Notes: generated by a model from the sequence alone, not told the origin. Positions 18,034 through 27,608 are shown, counted from the first letter of the stretch. The stretch is 64,000 bases of DNA from Duganella qianjiadongensis (GCF_009857915.1 NZ_WWCM01000015.1:1-64000), one strand, 5' to 3'. A program made the numbers and translations.

Positions 18034-19362
18034 TTGGAATTGAATCAACAGAGTGACTGGGTAGCCCGCAGCCTGCGCAGCGTATGGCACCCTTGCACGC
18101 AAATGCAGCACCACGAAACCGTTCCCCTGATCCCGGTAAGCCGGGGGCAGGGCGTCTGGCTGTATGACCATCAGGGCAAACGCTACCTCGATGCCATCAG
18201 CTCGTGGTGGGTCAATCTGTTTGGTCATGCCAACCCGCGCATCAACGCGGCGCTCAAGCAGCAGCTCGATACGCTGGAACACGCCATGCTGGCCGGCTTT
18301 ACGCACGAACCCGTGATCGAGTTGTCGGAAAAGCTGTCGGCACTCACCGGCCATGTGCTGGGCCACAGCTTCTACGCCAGCGATGGCGCATCGGCAGTGG
18401 AAATCGCCCTGAAAATGAGCTTCCATTCGTGGCGCAACCGCGGCCATAGCGCCAAGCAGGAATTCGTCTGCCTCAAGGGCAGCTACCACGGCGAAACCAT
18501 CGGTGCGCTGGCCGTCACCGATGTGGCGCTGTTCAAGGATGCTTACGGCCCGCTGCTGCGCGCCTCGCAAACGGTGATGTCGCCCGATGCGCGTCAGGCC
18601 GGCGAGGGTGAAACGGCTGCCGATGTAGCGCGCCGCGCTGCTGCCGATGTAGAACGCCTGTTCATGGAAAAGGGCGAGCGCATCGCCGCCATCATCATCG
18701 AGCCGCTGGTGCAGTGCGCTACCGGCATGGCCATGCACGACCCGCTGTATCTGCAACTGGTGCGCGCACTGTGTGATCGCTATTCGGTGCACCTGATCCT
18801 CGATGAAATCGCCGTCGGCTGTGGCCGCACCGGCACTTTCTTCGCCTGCGAGCAGGCCGGTATATGGCCGGATTTCCTGTGCCTGTCCAAAGGCATCAGC
18901 GGCGGCTATCTGCCGCTGTCGCTGGTACTGACGCGCGACGACATCTATCAGGCTTTCTACAGCAGCGACGTCACGCGCGGTTTCCTGCATTCGCACTCGT
19001 ACACGGGCAATCCGCTGGCCTGCCGCGCTGCGCTGGCAACGCTGCAGATTTTCGAAGAGGACGATGTGCTGCGCACCAACCGCGTCAAAGCAGAGCGCCT
19101 GACGGCTGCGCTGCAGCCGCTGGCGCAGCATGAAAAAGTGCGCAACTTCCGTCAGCGCGGCATGATCTGGGCGTTCGACGCCATCGATGCCGCGCCGGAC
19201 TTCTCGCGCCGCTTCTTCGCCACCGCCGTCGAGCACGAACTACTGATGCGGCCCATCGGCGCGAGCGTCTACATGATGCCGCCGTATGTGCTGAACGATG
19301 AAGAAATCGACACGCTGGCTAACAACACGCTAGCCGTGTTCAATCAGGTCATGGCGGCGTAA
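18034..19362 (+). CDS. bioA: Adenosylmethionine-8-amino-7-oxononanoate aminotransferase
   Basis: BioA makes 7,8-diaminopelargonate from 7-keto-8-aminopelargonate using S-adenosylmethionine as amino donor. The 442-residue PLP enzyme has the BioA-typical VWHPCTQMQ opening, ISSWWVNLFGHANP, LDEIAVGCGRTGTFFACE and the PLP lysine in CLSKGISGGYLPLSL. It appears to use a TTG start at 18034, with GGAG about 5 bases upstream and no suitable ATG. It is 2 bp from bioF, so bioAF are surely co-transcribed. It follows liuC by 26 bp. Confidence 0.95.
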   Translation: MELNQQSDWVARSLRSVWHPCTQMQHHETVPLIPVSRGQGVWLYDHQGKRYLDAISSWWVNLFGHANPRINAALKQQLDTLEHAMLAGFTHEPVIELSEKLSALTGHVLGHSFYASDGASAVEIALKMSFHSWRNRGHSAKQEFVCLKGSYHGETIGALAVTDVALFKDAYGPLLRASQTVMSPDARQAGEGETAADVARRAAADVERLFMEKGERIAAIIIEPLVQCATGMAMHDPLYLQLVRALCDRYSVHLILDEIAVGCGRTGTFFACEQAGIWPDFLCLSKGISGGYLPLSLVLTRDDIYQAFYSSDVTRGFLHSHSYTGNPLACRAALATLQIFEEDDVLRTNRVKAERLTAALQPLAQHEKVRNFRQRGMIWAFDAIDAAPDFSRRFFATAVEHELLMRPIGASVYMMPPYVLNDEEIDTLANNTLAVFNQVMAA

Positions 19363-19364
19363 CG

Positions 19365-20549
19365 ATGGAACTGCTCCGACAACTAAGCCAGCAACTGCAC
19401 ACGCTGGATCAGCACAGCCTGATCCGCCAGCGCCGCACGGTGGACTCTCCCTGCGGCCCGCGCGTGCAGGTGGATGGCCGCGAGCTGCTGGCCTTCTGCA
19501 GCAACGACTATCTGAGTCTGGCCAACCATCCGGCCATCAAACAGGCTTTGCAGGAAGGCGTAGCCCTGTATGGCGCCGGCAGCGGCGCTTCGCACCTGAT
19601 CAGCGGCCATGGCCGCGCCCACGTGCAGCTGGAAGAGCGGCTGGCAGCCTTTGTTGGCGCGCATCTGGAAGCACCGCGCGCGCTGACCTTCTGCACCGGC
19701 TACATGGCCAATCTGGCCATCATCACGGGCCTGACAGTCGCCGATCCTGACGCCGCCATCTTCTCCGAATCGCTCAACCATGCGTCGCTGATCGACGGTG
19801 CACGGTTATCGCGCAAGCGCGTGCAGGTTTATCCGCACGCCGATCTGGCCGCGCTGTCGCAGCTGCTGGCCGATTCCAACGCTGCCACCAAAGTGGTGGT
19901 GACGGACAGCGTGTTCAGCATGGATGGCGATCTGGCGCCGCTGCCGCAATTACTGGCACTGTGCGAGCAGTATGGCGCATGGCTGGTGGTCGATGATGCC
20001 CACGGCTTCGGCACGCTCGGCGCAAGCGGCCACGGTGCGCTCGAACATTTCAACCTGCGCTCGCCGTATCTGGTCTACATGGGCACGCTGGGCAAGGCCG
20101 CCGGTGTTGCGGGCGCTTTTGTCGCCGCCCACGAAACTGTGATCGAGACGCTGATCCAGAAAGCCCGTCCCTACATCTTCACCACAGCCACGCCGCCAGC
20201 ACTGGCGCACGCTCTGCTCACCAGCCTCGATCTGCTGGAAGGCGACGAGGGCATAGCCCGCCGCACTCACCTGCAAAGCCTGATCGCCCAGCTGGACAGC
20301 GGCCTGCAGCTACAGCGCTGGCAACGCATGCCGTCGAGCACCGCGATCCAGCCCATCGTGATCGGCGATAATGCTGAAACCATGCGCGCTGGGGCCGCCC
20401 TGTACCAGCAAGGTCTGTGGCTGGGCACTATCCGCCCGCCTACCGTGCCAGCCGGTACGGCACGGCTGCGTGCAACCCTGTGCGCCGGCCACACCGGCGC
20501 CGATGTAGAACAACTGATAGTCGCGCTCAACGCGCTGGAAAGGACTTGA
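19365..20549 (+). CDS. bioF: 8-amino-7-oxononanoate synthase
   Basis: BioF condenses pimeloyl-ACP (or -CoA) with L-alanine to give 8-amino-7-oxononanoate. The 394-residue PLP enzyme has FCSNDYLSLANHP, GSGASHLISGHGRAHVQLEE, DDAHGFGTLGASGHG and the PLP-lysine segment TLGKAAGVAGAFVA, all in the expected order. The gene is packed 2 bp after bioA and 1 bp before bioD. Confidence 0.95.
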   Translation: MELLRQLSQQLHTLDQHSLIRQRRTVDSPCGPRVQVDGRELLAFCSNDYLSLANHPAIKQALQEGVALYGAGSGASHLISGHGRAHVQLEERLAAFVGAHLEAPRALTFCTGYMANLAIITGLTVADPDAAIFSESLNHASLIDGARLSRKRVQVYPHADLAALSQLLADSNAATKVVVTDSVFSMDGDLAPLPQLLALCEQYGAWLVVDDAHGFGTLGASGHGALEHFNLRSPYLVYMGTLGKAAGVAGAFVAAHETVIETLIQKARPYIFTTATPPALAHALLTSLDLLEGDEGIARRTHLQSLIAQLDSGLQLQRWQRMPSSTAIQPIVIGDNAETMRAGAALYQQGLWLGTIRPPTVPAGTARLRATLCAGHTGADVEQLIVALNALERT

Positions 20550-20550
20550 G

Positions 20551-21321
20551 ATGAGTCTCGATGATCCGCTAATCGCCCAACCGCAAACCCAGACCCAGTC
20601 CGCTGCTAGCGGCTTTCCGCCCCGCTTCAGCTGCTTCGTCACGGGCACGGATACGGAAATCGGCAAAACCCTGATTTCCTCGGCCATGCTGCATGCGCTG
20701 GTGGCGCGCGGCGTGCGTGCCTGCGGCATGAAGCCCGTCGCCGCTGGTGCGGAACTACGCGACGGCGTATGGCATAACGATGATTGCGACCAGCTGGCCG
20801 CTGCCGGCAATGTGCACCTGCCACAGTCCATCACCACGCCGTTTCTGCTGAAAGAACCGGCGGCGCCACACATCGCCGCTGCGCTGGAGGGCAAAACCAT
20901 CACCGCCGTGCCGATACTGGCCGCGTTCGTGGAAATCAATGCCGCCTCCGACGCCACTGTGGTGGAAGGGGTGGGCGGCTTCCGCGTACCGCTGAACGAC
21001 ACTTTTGATACGGCTGATCTGGCCGCACAGCTGGAACTGCCGGTAGTGCTGGTGGTTGGCCTGCGTCTGGGCTGCATCAGCCATGCGCTGCTGACAGTGG
21101 AAGCCATCGCCGCGCGCGGCCTCAAGCTGGCCGGCTGGGTTGCCAATGAAACCGTGGCCGACATGGCTTTTGCCGATGAGAACATAGCTACCCTGCAGCA
21201 GCGTATCGATGCGCCGCTGCTGGGCCGCGTGCCGCGCCTGGCCGAGCCTGGTGCGCAAGCGGCAGCGGCCCATCTCGATTTTACGCAGCTGCCGAACTGG
21301 CCAGCTCACACCCAACTCTGA
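20551..21321 (+). CDS. bioD: Dethiobiotin synthetase
   Basis: BioD closes the ureido ring, giving dethiobiotin from diaminopelargonate, CO2 and ATP. The 256-residue protein has the P-loop variant TGTDTEIGKTLISSAML and the GMKPVAAG and VEGVGGFRVPLND segments of the family. About 24 residues precede the P-loop region (from MSLDDPLIAQ), somewhat longer than usual. The gene follows bioF by one base and precedes bioB by 17. Confidence 0.95.
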   Translation: MSLDDPLIAQPQTQTQSAASGFPPRFSCFVTGTDTEIGKTLISSAMLHALVARGVRACGMKPVAAGAELRDGVWHNDDCDQLAAAGNVHLPQSITTPFLLKEPAAPHIAAALEGKTITAVPILAAFVEINAASDATVVEGVGGFRVPLNDTFDTADLAAQLELPVVLVVGLRLGCISHALLTVEAIAARGLKLAGWVANETVADMAFADENIATLQQRIDAPLLGRVPRLAEPGAQAAAAHLDFTQLPNWPAHTQL

Positions 21322-21338
21322 AACTAGAAGGAAACACG

Positions 21339-22388
21339 ATGTCCCAGAATACCCTGCAAGAACCTAAGACCGTCGAGCTGCACCGTCCTGCCGCCGCCAT
21401 CAAGCTGCCGGAAGCAGCCACCTGGCCACTGGACGAAGTGATGGCCCTGTTCGATCTGCCGTTCACCGAGCTGATGGCGCGTGCTCAGGAAACCCATCGT
21501 GTCAACTTCCCGGATGGCGATGTGGAACTGGCTACCCTGCTGTCGATCAAGACCGGTGGCTGCGAAGAAGATTGCGGCTACTGCCCGCAAGCGGCACGCT
21601 ACGACACCGGCGTGGAAGCGAAAAAAATCCTCGACATCGACACCGTGCTAGAAGCCGCCCGTCAGGCCAAGGACAACGGCGCAACCCGTTTCTGCATGGG
21701 CGCTGCATGGCGCAGCCCGAAAGACCGCGATATGGACAAGGTCGAAGAAATGGTGCGCGAAGTGAAGGCGCTGGGCATGGAAACCTGCGCCACGCTGGGC
21801 ATGCTGGAAGAAGAACAGGCCAAGCGCCTGAAGGACGCCGGTCTCGATTACTACAACCACAATCTGGATACCGCACCCGAGTTCTACGACAACGTCATCT
21901 CCACCCGCGAGTATCAGGACCGTCTGGACACGCTGGGCCGCATCCGTGAAGCTGGCCTGAAAGTCTGCTGCGGCGGTATCGTCGGCATGGGCGAGAGCCG
22001 TTTGCAGCGCGCCGGTCTGATCGCCCAGCTGGCCAACCTGAATCCGTATCCGGAATCGGTGCCGGTCAACCATCTGGTGCAGGTAGAAGGCACGCCGCTG
22101 TACGGCCTCGATCCGCTCGATCCCTTCGAATTCGTGCGCACCATCGCCGTGGCCCGTATCACCATGCCGAAAGCACGCGTGCGCCTGTCCGCAGGCCGCC
22201 GCCAGATGGGCGAAACGGTACAGGCCATGTGCTTCCTGGCTGGCGCCAACTCGATCTTCTACGGCGACAAGCTGCTCACCACCGACAATCCGGAAGCCGA
22301 CGACGACCGCAAGCTGCTGGCCAAACTGGGCCTGAAAACCCGCGGCACGGTGCTGGAATCGGCACCGAAGGAAAAGTGCGGCTGCTAA
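21339..22388 (+). CDS. bioB: Biotin synthase
   Basis: BioB is the radical SAM enzyme that inserts sulfur into dethiobiotin. The 349-residue protein carries the 4Fe-4S/SAM motif CEEDCGYCPQ, the NHNLDT segment, YPESVPVNHLVQVEGTPL, and the conserved arginine-bearing VRLSAGRRQM of the 2Fe-2S site. It completes bioAFDB, so the last four steps of biotin synthesis are encoded together here. The acyl-chain genes bioC and bioH are not in the window. The next gene, 82 bp on, encodes a subunit that must be biotinylated to work. Confidence 0.96.
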   Translation: MSQNTLQEPKTVELHRPAAAIKLPEAATWPLDEVMALFDLPFTELMARAQETHRVNFPDGDVELATLLSIKTGGCEEDCGYCPQAARYDTGVEAKKILDIDTVLEAARQAKDNGATRFCMGAAWRSPKDRDMDKVEEMVREVKALGMETCATLGMLEEEQAKRLKDAGLDYYNHNLDTAPEFYDNVISTREYQDRLDTLGRIREAGLKVCCGGIVGMGESRLQRAGLIAQLANLNPYPESVPVNHLVQVEGTPLYGLDPLDPFEFVRTIAVARITMPKARVRLSAGRRQMGETVQAMCFLAGANSIFYGDKLLTTDNPEADDDRKLLAKLGLKTRGTVLESAPKEKCGC

Positions 22389-22470
22389 GCACTACAGCGC
22401 ACCTTTCCTACTAAAGTCTATAGCCTCACAATAAAAAAACTTCCAGCCATAAGCTGCAAAGAGAGAGACC

Positions 22471-24513
22471 ATGTTCACAAAAATACTGATCGCAAACCGG
22501 GGCGAAATCGCCTGCCGTGTGGCCGCTACTGCGCGCCGCATGGGCATCAAGACTGTCGCCGTGTATTCCGCAGCAGATGCCAACGCCAAGCATGTCGCCG
22601 TGTGCGATGAAGCCGTGCTGATAGGCCCGGCCGCCGCCAAGGAAAGCTATCTGCGCGCCGACAAGATCATCGAAGTGGCCAAGGCCACCGGTGCGCAGGC
22701 CATCCACCCCGGCTATGGTTTCCTCTCCGAAAATGCGGAATTCGCCGACGCCTGCGCCGCAGCAGGGCTGGTGTTCATCGGCCCGCCAGCTTCGGCCATG
22801 CGCGCCATGGGTTCCAAGTCTGCAGCCAAGTCGCTGATGGAAAAAGCCCATGTGCCGCTGGTGCCGGGCTACCACGGCGACCAGCAGGATGCCGACTTTC
22901 TCCACGCGCAGGCCGACCGCATCGGCTACCCCGTGCTGCTGAAGGCGTCCGCAGGCGGCGGCGGCAAAGGCATGCGCGTGATCGAAAGCTCGGAACAGTT
23001 CAAGGACGCGCTGGCCTCGTGCAAGCGCGAAGCGATCAGTTCCTTCGGCGACGACAAGGTGCTGGCAGAGAAGTATCTGCAGCGCCCGCGCCACATTGAA
23101 ATTCAGGTGTTTGCCGACACGCTGGGCAACTGCATCTATCTGTTCGAGCGCGATTGCTCGGTGCAGCGCCGCCACCAGAAAGTGCTGGAAGAAGCACCTG
23201 CGCCGAACATGACGGCCGAGCGCCGCGCCGCCATGGGCGAAGCGGCTGTGGCTGCGGCCAAAGCGGTAGGCTATGTAGGCGCCGGTACGGTGGAATTCAT
23301 CGCCAATCAGGATGGCTCGTTCTACTTCATGGAGATGAACACCCGCCTGCAGGTAGAGCATCCGGTGACGGAAATGATCACCGGCACCGATCTGGTGGAA
23401 TGGCAGCTGCGCGTGGCCGCTGGCGAAGCGCTGCCGAAGAAACAGGACGAGCTGACCATCCACGGTCACGCCATCGAAGCCCGCATCTACGCCGAGAATC
23501 CCGAAAAAGGCTTCCTGCCTTCGATCGGCACGCTGCGCCACATGCAGATGCCAGCCGCAGTTAGCTTCGAGCTGGGTGGCACGCCGCTGGAACCTGCCGC
23601 TGTACGGGTGGATTCGGGCGTGCGCAGCGGTGATGCGATTTCGCCCTTCTACGACCCGATGATCGCCAAGCTGATCGTCTGGGGCGCCGACCGCAAGCAG
23701 GCACTGGCCCGCATGGCGCAGGCGCTGGCGCAGTACCAGATCGTCGGTCTGGCCACCAACATCGCCTTCCTCAAACGGCTGGTAGAAGGGCAGGCCTTCT
23801 CCAGCGCCGATCTCGATACGGGCCTGATCGAGCGCCACCACGCCAGCCTGTTCCCTGCTGCGGCAGCGGCGCCAGACTGCGTGCTGGCACTGGCCGCCGT
23901 GGCGCTGATCGAAGCGGAGAAGGAAGTGTCGGCTGCCCAGTCGGGCGCCAATGCGGCCGATCCGTGGGGGCAGGCACTGGGCTGGCGCATGAATCAGGCC
24001 TATCTGCGCAAGCTGTCCTTCAGCGACGAATTCAGCGTACAGTCAGGTGAGCCTTACTGCGTGGGCGTGCGCTACCGCGCGCACGACTGGCTGTTTGGCG
24101 TAGGCGACGCGGAGCCGCAGGTACTCAGCCTGATGTCGCAGCAGGGCTGCGATTTCAGCATCAAGCTCGGTGATCTGGCCGTGCACGGCAGTGTGCGGCG
24201 CGATGGCGAAGTGCTGCATGTGTTCTGCAACGGCGCCCACTATCCGCTCAGTTATCACGACCCTATGGCCCATGCCGGCGAAAGCGAAACAGAAGGCGGC
24301 CGCCTGACGGCGCCGATGCCGGGCAAGGTGGTGGCGGTGATGGCCAGCGCCGGCCAGAGCGTGAAGAAGGGCGATGCGCTGGTCATCATGGAAGCCATGA
24401 AGATGGAGCACACCATCGCCGCGCCGCATGACGGCGTGGTGCAAGAAGTGCTGTATGGTGTGGGCGATCAGGTAGCCGACGGCGCACCGCTGCTGGCGTT
24501 TACAACGGCTTAA
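22471..24513 (+). CDS. liuD: Methylcrotonoyl-CoA carboxylase alpha subunit (biotin carboxylase + biotin carrier)
   Basis: A 680-residue subunit with an N-terminal biotin carboxylase (about 1-450; ILIANRGEIACRV, the ATP-grasp KASAGGGGKGMRV, EMNTRLQVEHPVTEM) and a C-terminal biotinyl domain (about 605-680). The biotin-accepting lysine lies in VIMEAMKMEHTI. With the LiuB subunit at 15601 it carboxylates 3-methylcrotonyl-CoA. The two subunit genes are separated by liuC and bioAFDB, an unusual arrangement. An 82-bp gap precedes it, with GAGAGA before the ATG, which could hold a secondary promoter. Confidence 0.93.
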   Translation: MFTKILIANRGEIACRVAATARRMGIKTVAVYSAADANAKHVAVCDEAVLIGPAAAKESYLRADKIIEVAKATGAQAIHPGYGFLSENAEFADACAAAGLVFIGPPASAMRAMGSKSAAKSLMEKAHVPLVPGYHGDQQDADFLHAQADRIGYPVLLKASAGGGGKGMRVIESSEQFKDALASCKREAISSFGDDKVLAEKYLQRPRHIEIQVFADTLGNCIYLFERDCSVQRRHQKVLEEAPAPNMTAERRAAMGEAAVAAAKAVGYVGAGTVEFIANQDGSFYFMEMNTRLQVEHPVTEMITGTDLVEWQLRVAAGEALPKKQDELTIHGHAIEARIYAENPEKGFLPSIGTLRHMQMPAAVSFELGGTPLEPAAVRVDSGVRSGDAISPFYDPMIAKLIVWGADRKQALARMAQALAQYQIVGLATNIAFLKRLVEGQAFSSADLDTGLIERHHASLFPAAAAAPDCVLALAAVALIEAEKEVSAAQSGANAADPWGQALGWRMNQAYLRKLSFSDEFSVQSGEPYCVGVRYRAHDWLFGVGDAEPQVLSLMSQQGCDFSIKLGDLAVHGSVRRDGEVLHVFCNGAHYPLSYHDPMAHAGESETEGGRLTAPMPGKVVAVMASAGQSVKKGDALVIMEAMKMEHTIAAPHDGVVQEVLYGVGDQVADGAPLLAFTTA

Positions 24514-24522
24514 GGAGTAGGT

Positions 24523-25455
24523 ATGCGGATTCTTTTGCATCGCGCGGATGGCAATACGGGACCATGGATAGAGGACTTTGCCCGCCATCTGCCGGAGGCT
24601 CAGGTAGAGGTGTGGAGCGAGGAGCATAGCCAGGGCCCATATGACTATGCCGTGGTGTGGTCGCCGCCGCAGGCCATGCTGGCCCAGCTGGCACAGGTCA
24701 AGGCGATTTTCCTCACCGGCGCCGGGGTTGATGCGCTGATGCGCTACAACGACGACATTCCGGCCCACATACCCGTGATCCGGCTGGAAGACGCCGGCAT
24801 GGCCGCGCAGATGGCCGAATATGTGAGCTACGCCGTGCTGCGCTACTTCCGCCGGCTGGACGAATACGAGGCACAGTCGCGCGCTGGCGTGTGGCAGCCG
24901 CTGCCTCAGCATGTGCGCGCCGATTTCAGCGTGGGCGTGCTGGGCATGGGTGTGCTGGGCAGCCGCGTGCTGGAAGCGCTGAAGACTTTCGGCTTCCCCC
25001 TGCGCGGCTGGAGCCGCAGCCCGAAACAGGTCGATGGCGTGGCATGCTTCCACGGCAGCGATGGTCTGGATAGCTTCCTGCGCGGCAGCCGCGTGCTAGT
25101 CTGCATGCTGCCGCTGACGCCGGAAACCAGCAATCTGCTCGACCGCAGCAATATGAGCAAACTGCCTGCCGGCGCCTACCTGATCAACGTAGCGCGCGGC
25201 GCCCATGTGGCCGAACCGGATCTGCTCACGCTGATCAAGTCCGGCCATATCAGCGCTGCCACGCTCGATGTGTTCCGCAACGAACCGCTGCCGCAGCAGC
25301 ATCCGTTCTGGCAGGAGCCGCGCATTACCATCACGCCGCATATCTCGGCGCTCACGCTGCGCAGCGAAAGCATCGCGCAGATGGCGGACAAGATACGTGC
25401 ACTCGGTGCCGGCCAGAGCGTGGCCGGTGTGGTCGACCGCAGCAAGGGGTACTGA
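24523..25455 (+). CDS. Glyoxylate/hydroxypyruvate reductase A-like 2-hydroxyacid dehydrogenase
   Basis: A 310-residue D-2-hydroxyacid dehydrogenase of the GhrA type. The NAD(P)-binding GVLGMGVLGSRVLEAL lies near 140-156. LINVARGAHV (catalytic Arg) and ITPHISALT (catalytic His) are present. In GhrA the reaction is reduction of glyoxylate or hydroxypyruvate. Its place between MCC alpha (9 bp upstream) and HMG-CoA lyase (1 bp downstream) makes it part of the same transcript. Why a glyoxylate reductase sits in a leucine operon is unclear, and its real substrate could be another 2-oxoacid. Confidence 0.85.
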   Translation: MRILLHRADGNTGPWIEDFARHLPEAQVEVWSEEHSQGPYDYAVVWSPPQAMLAQLAQVKAIFLTGAGVDALMRYNDDIPAHIPVIRLEDAGMAAQMAEYVSYAVLRYFRRLDEYEAQSRAGVWQPLPQHVRADFSVGVLGMGVLGSRVLEALKTFGFPLRGWSRSPKQVDGVACFHGSDGLDSFLRGSRVLVCMLPLTPETSNLLDRSNMSKLPAGAYLINVARGAHVAEPDLLTLIKSGHISAATLDVFRNEPLPQQHPFWQEPRITITPHISALTLRSESIAQMADKIRALGAGQSVAGVVDRSKGY

Positions 25456-25456
25456 T

Positions 25457-26377
25457 ATGAGCATCAACAGCAGCCTGCCCAAGCAGGTCAAAATCGTCGA
25501 AGTGGGCCCGCGCGACGGCCTGCAGAACGAAAAGGAAAACGTCCCGGCCGAGATCAAGATCGAGCTGGTCAACCGTCTTACCAGCGCCGGCTTCCGCAAC
25601 ATCGAAGCAGCGTCCTTCGTGTCGCCCAAGTGGGTGCCGCAGATGGCCACCAGCGCCGAGGTGATGGCCGCCATCGAGCGCCGGCAAGGCGTGATCTATT
25701 CCGCGCTGACGCCGAATATGCAGGGCTTCGAAGCCGCGCTGGCCGCCAAAGCCGACGAGGTGGTGATTTTCGGCTCGGCCTCGGAAGCGTTCTCGCAAAA
25801 GAATATCAACTGCTCGATCGCCGAATCCATCGCCCGTTTCGAAAGCGTGGCCAGGGCCGCCAAGGATAGCGGTCTGCGTCTGCGCGGCAGTATCAGCTGC
25901 GCTTTCGGCTGCCCGTATCAGGGCGACGTGCCGCTGTCGGCCGTGGCCGATGTGGTGGGGCGCATGCGCGATCTGGGCTGCGACGAAATCGACATTGCCG
26001 ACACGATAGGCGTGGCCACGCCGCGCAAAACGCAGACGGTGATGGAAGCAGCCATCCGCGCCTTCCGCATCGACGGCCTGTCCGGCCACTTCCACGATAC
26101 CTATGGTCAGGCGCTGGCGAATATCTACGCCAGTCTGGAAGTAGGCATCTCGATATTCCACTCGTCCGTCACGGGTCTGGGCGGCTGCCCTTACGCCAAA
26201 GGCGCCACCGGCAATGTGGCCACGGAAGATGTGCTGTACATGATGCAGGGGCTGGGTATCGAAACGGGGATCGATCTCGATATCGTGGTCGATGCGGGCC
26301 AGTTCATAGCCCAGTTCCTGGGCCGTAAGGGCAACAGCCGCGCTGGCAATGCCATCGCGGCCAAGCGCGCCAGCTAG
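25457..26377 (+). CDS. mvaB: Hydroxymethylglutaryl-CoA lyase
   Basis: A 306-residue TIM-barrel lyase that splits HMG-CoA into acetoacetate and acetyl-CoA, the last step of leucine breakdown. VKIVEVGPRDGLQNE is the metal- and substrate-binding N-terminal motif. SVTGLGGCPYAKGATGN contains the signature active-site cysteine. The start at 25457 lies 1 bp after the preceding stop; a longer reading beginning at 25268 is out of frame with the upstream dehydrogenase and not family-like. A strong terminator follows at 26403. Confidence 0.95.
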   Translation: MSINSSLPKQVKIVEVGPRDGLQNEKENVPAEIKIELVNRLTSAGFRNIEAASFVSPKWVPQMATSAEVMAAIERRQGVIYSALTPNMQGFEAALAAKADEVVIFGSASEAFSQKNINCSIAESIARFESVARAAKDSGLRLRGSISCAFGCPYQGDVPLSAVADVVGRMRDLGCDEIDIADTIGVATPRKTQTVMEAAIRAFRIDGLSGHFHDTYGQALANIYASLEVGISIFHSSVTGLGGCPYAKGATGNVATEDVLYMMQGLGIETGIDLDIVVDAGQFIAQFLGRKGNSRAGNAIAAKRAS

Positions 26378-26402
26378 GCCAGCCCGATTACGGCAGACAG
26401 AA

Positions 26403-26431
26403 AGCAGACCTGCACAGGGTCTGCTTTTTTT
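26403..26431 (+). terminator. Rho-independent terminator of the liu/bio run
   Basis: The 8-bp stem AGCAGACC/GGTCTGCT is followed by a run of eight T residues, 25 bp after the HMG-CoA lyase stop. It ends the long plus-strand operon beginning near 15.6 kb. Confidence 0.9.
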
Positions 26432-26467
26432 CGTCTGGCCACCGGAGGAAAAGGGGAGCACAGATAA

Positions 26468-26508
26468 AAAAAAGACTCAGGAGCAGAAACTCTTGAGTCT
26501 TCTTTTTT
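26468..26508 (-). terminator. Terminator downstream of tRNA-Pro
   Basis: Read on the minus strand, AAGACTCAAGAG and CTCCTGAGTCTT pair around a short loop and are followed by a T-run. It lies just 3' of the tRNA-Pro gene. A-runs on the other side could make it work in both directions. Confidence 0.75.
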
Positions 26509-26514
26509 GAATCT

Positions 26515-26591
<77 letters not shown>

Positions 26592-26690
26592 AAGAAGCAA
26601 GATCATACAAGCTAGCGTAGCTGGCGTCAAGTATCTCTATGAAAATCTATCCAGATGGCAGCAATTCATTGTCATTTGAATAAATATCCC

Positions 26691-27599
26691 TCACATTGCT
26701 TCTTTGAGCTGCAAGGCACGCTCGTACAGCGCATTCTTTTTGCGCCCCGTAATCTGGGCCGCCAGATTGGCCGCCTGCTTAACAGGACATTCGACCAGCA
26801 GAATTTTCAGGATACGTTCGGCTTCGGCGTCGTTTTCCTCGTCCGCAGCAGGCGCGCCTTCGAGCAGCACGACGAACTCGCCTTTCTCGCGATGGCCGTC
26901 CGCTTTCAGCCAGGCCACGGCTTCGGACAGCGGGCAGCGGTGGATTTCCTCGAACATCTTGGTCAGCTCGCGCGCAAACACCACCTGACGCTCCCGCTCG
27001 AACACTGCCGCCAGCGCGCTGGCGCAATCGAGGATGCGGTGCGGTGCTTCGTAGAACACCATCGTCGCCGTCACGGCGCGCAAGGTGGTGAGGAAGTTCT
27101 CGCGCTGCTTGGCCTTGGCCGGCAGGAAACCGACAAAGTAGAACTGGTCGTTGACCAGCCCACTGGCCGACAGTGCCGTCACGGCCGCCGAAGCGCCGGG
27201 CAGGGGCAGCACGCGCAGGCCGGCAGCACGCACGGCATCAACGATGCGCGCACCGGGGTCGGACACGGCCGGCGTACCGGCGTCGGACACCAGCGCGATC
27301 CGCTCGCCAGCCTGCAGACGGGCAATCAGCGTCTCGGCCACTTCGCGCTCGTTGTGCTGGTGCGCCGCAATCAGCGGCTGGTGCAGACCGAAGCGCGTCA
27401 TCAGCTGGGCCGTGTTGCGGGTGTCTTCGCACGCCACCGCATTGACCAGACTCAAAACGTGTAACGCGCGCAGGCTAATATCGGTCACATTGCCGATCGG
27501 CGTCGCCACCACGTACAAGGTTGCGCTAGGATAGGACTGATGTGCCATTTCGCCCATCACGGGCAGGTTGGCAATGGAACTGGTGGCTTGAGCAGTCAT
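26691..27599 (-). CDS. rsmI: 16S rRNA (cytidine-1402 2'-O)-methyltransferase RsmI
   Basis: A 302-residue tetrapyrrole-methylase-fold enzyme that 2'-O-methylates C1402 of 16S rRNA. ATLYVVATPIGNVTDIS, ACEDTRNTAQLM, LVSDAGTPAVSDPG and LPGASAAVTALSASGL are the hallmark segments. It is divergent from the lpoA-like gene, a very conserved neighbourhood in proteobacteria. The ATG at 27599 has no obvious ribosome site; an internal start at residue 15 or 18 (MGEMAHQ) is possible and would leave more room for the promoter region shared with lpoA. Confidence 0.94.
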   Translation of the reverse strand: MTAQATSSIANLPVMGEMAHQSYPSATLYVVATPIGNVTDISLRALHVLSLVNAVACEDTRNTAQLMTRFGLHQPLIAAHQHNEREVAETLIARLQAGERIALVSDAGTPAVSDPGARIVDAVRAAGLRVLPLPGASAAVTALSASGLVNDQFYFVGFLPAKAKQRENFLTTLRAVTATMVFYEAPHRILDCASALAAVFERERQVVFARELTKMFEEIHRCPLSEAVAWLKADGHREKGEFVVLLEGAPAADEENDAEAERILKILLVECPVKQAANLAAQITGRKKNALYERALQLKEAM

Positions 27600-27608
27600 G
27601 GAGGTCGA

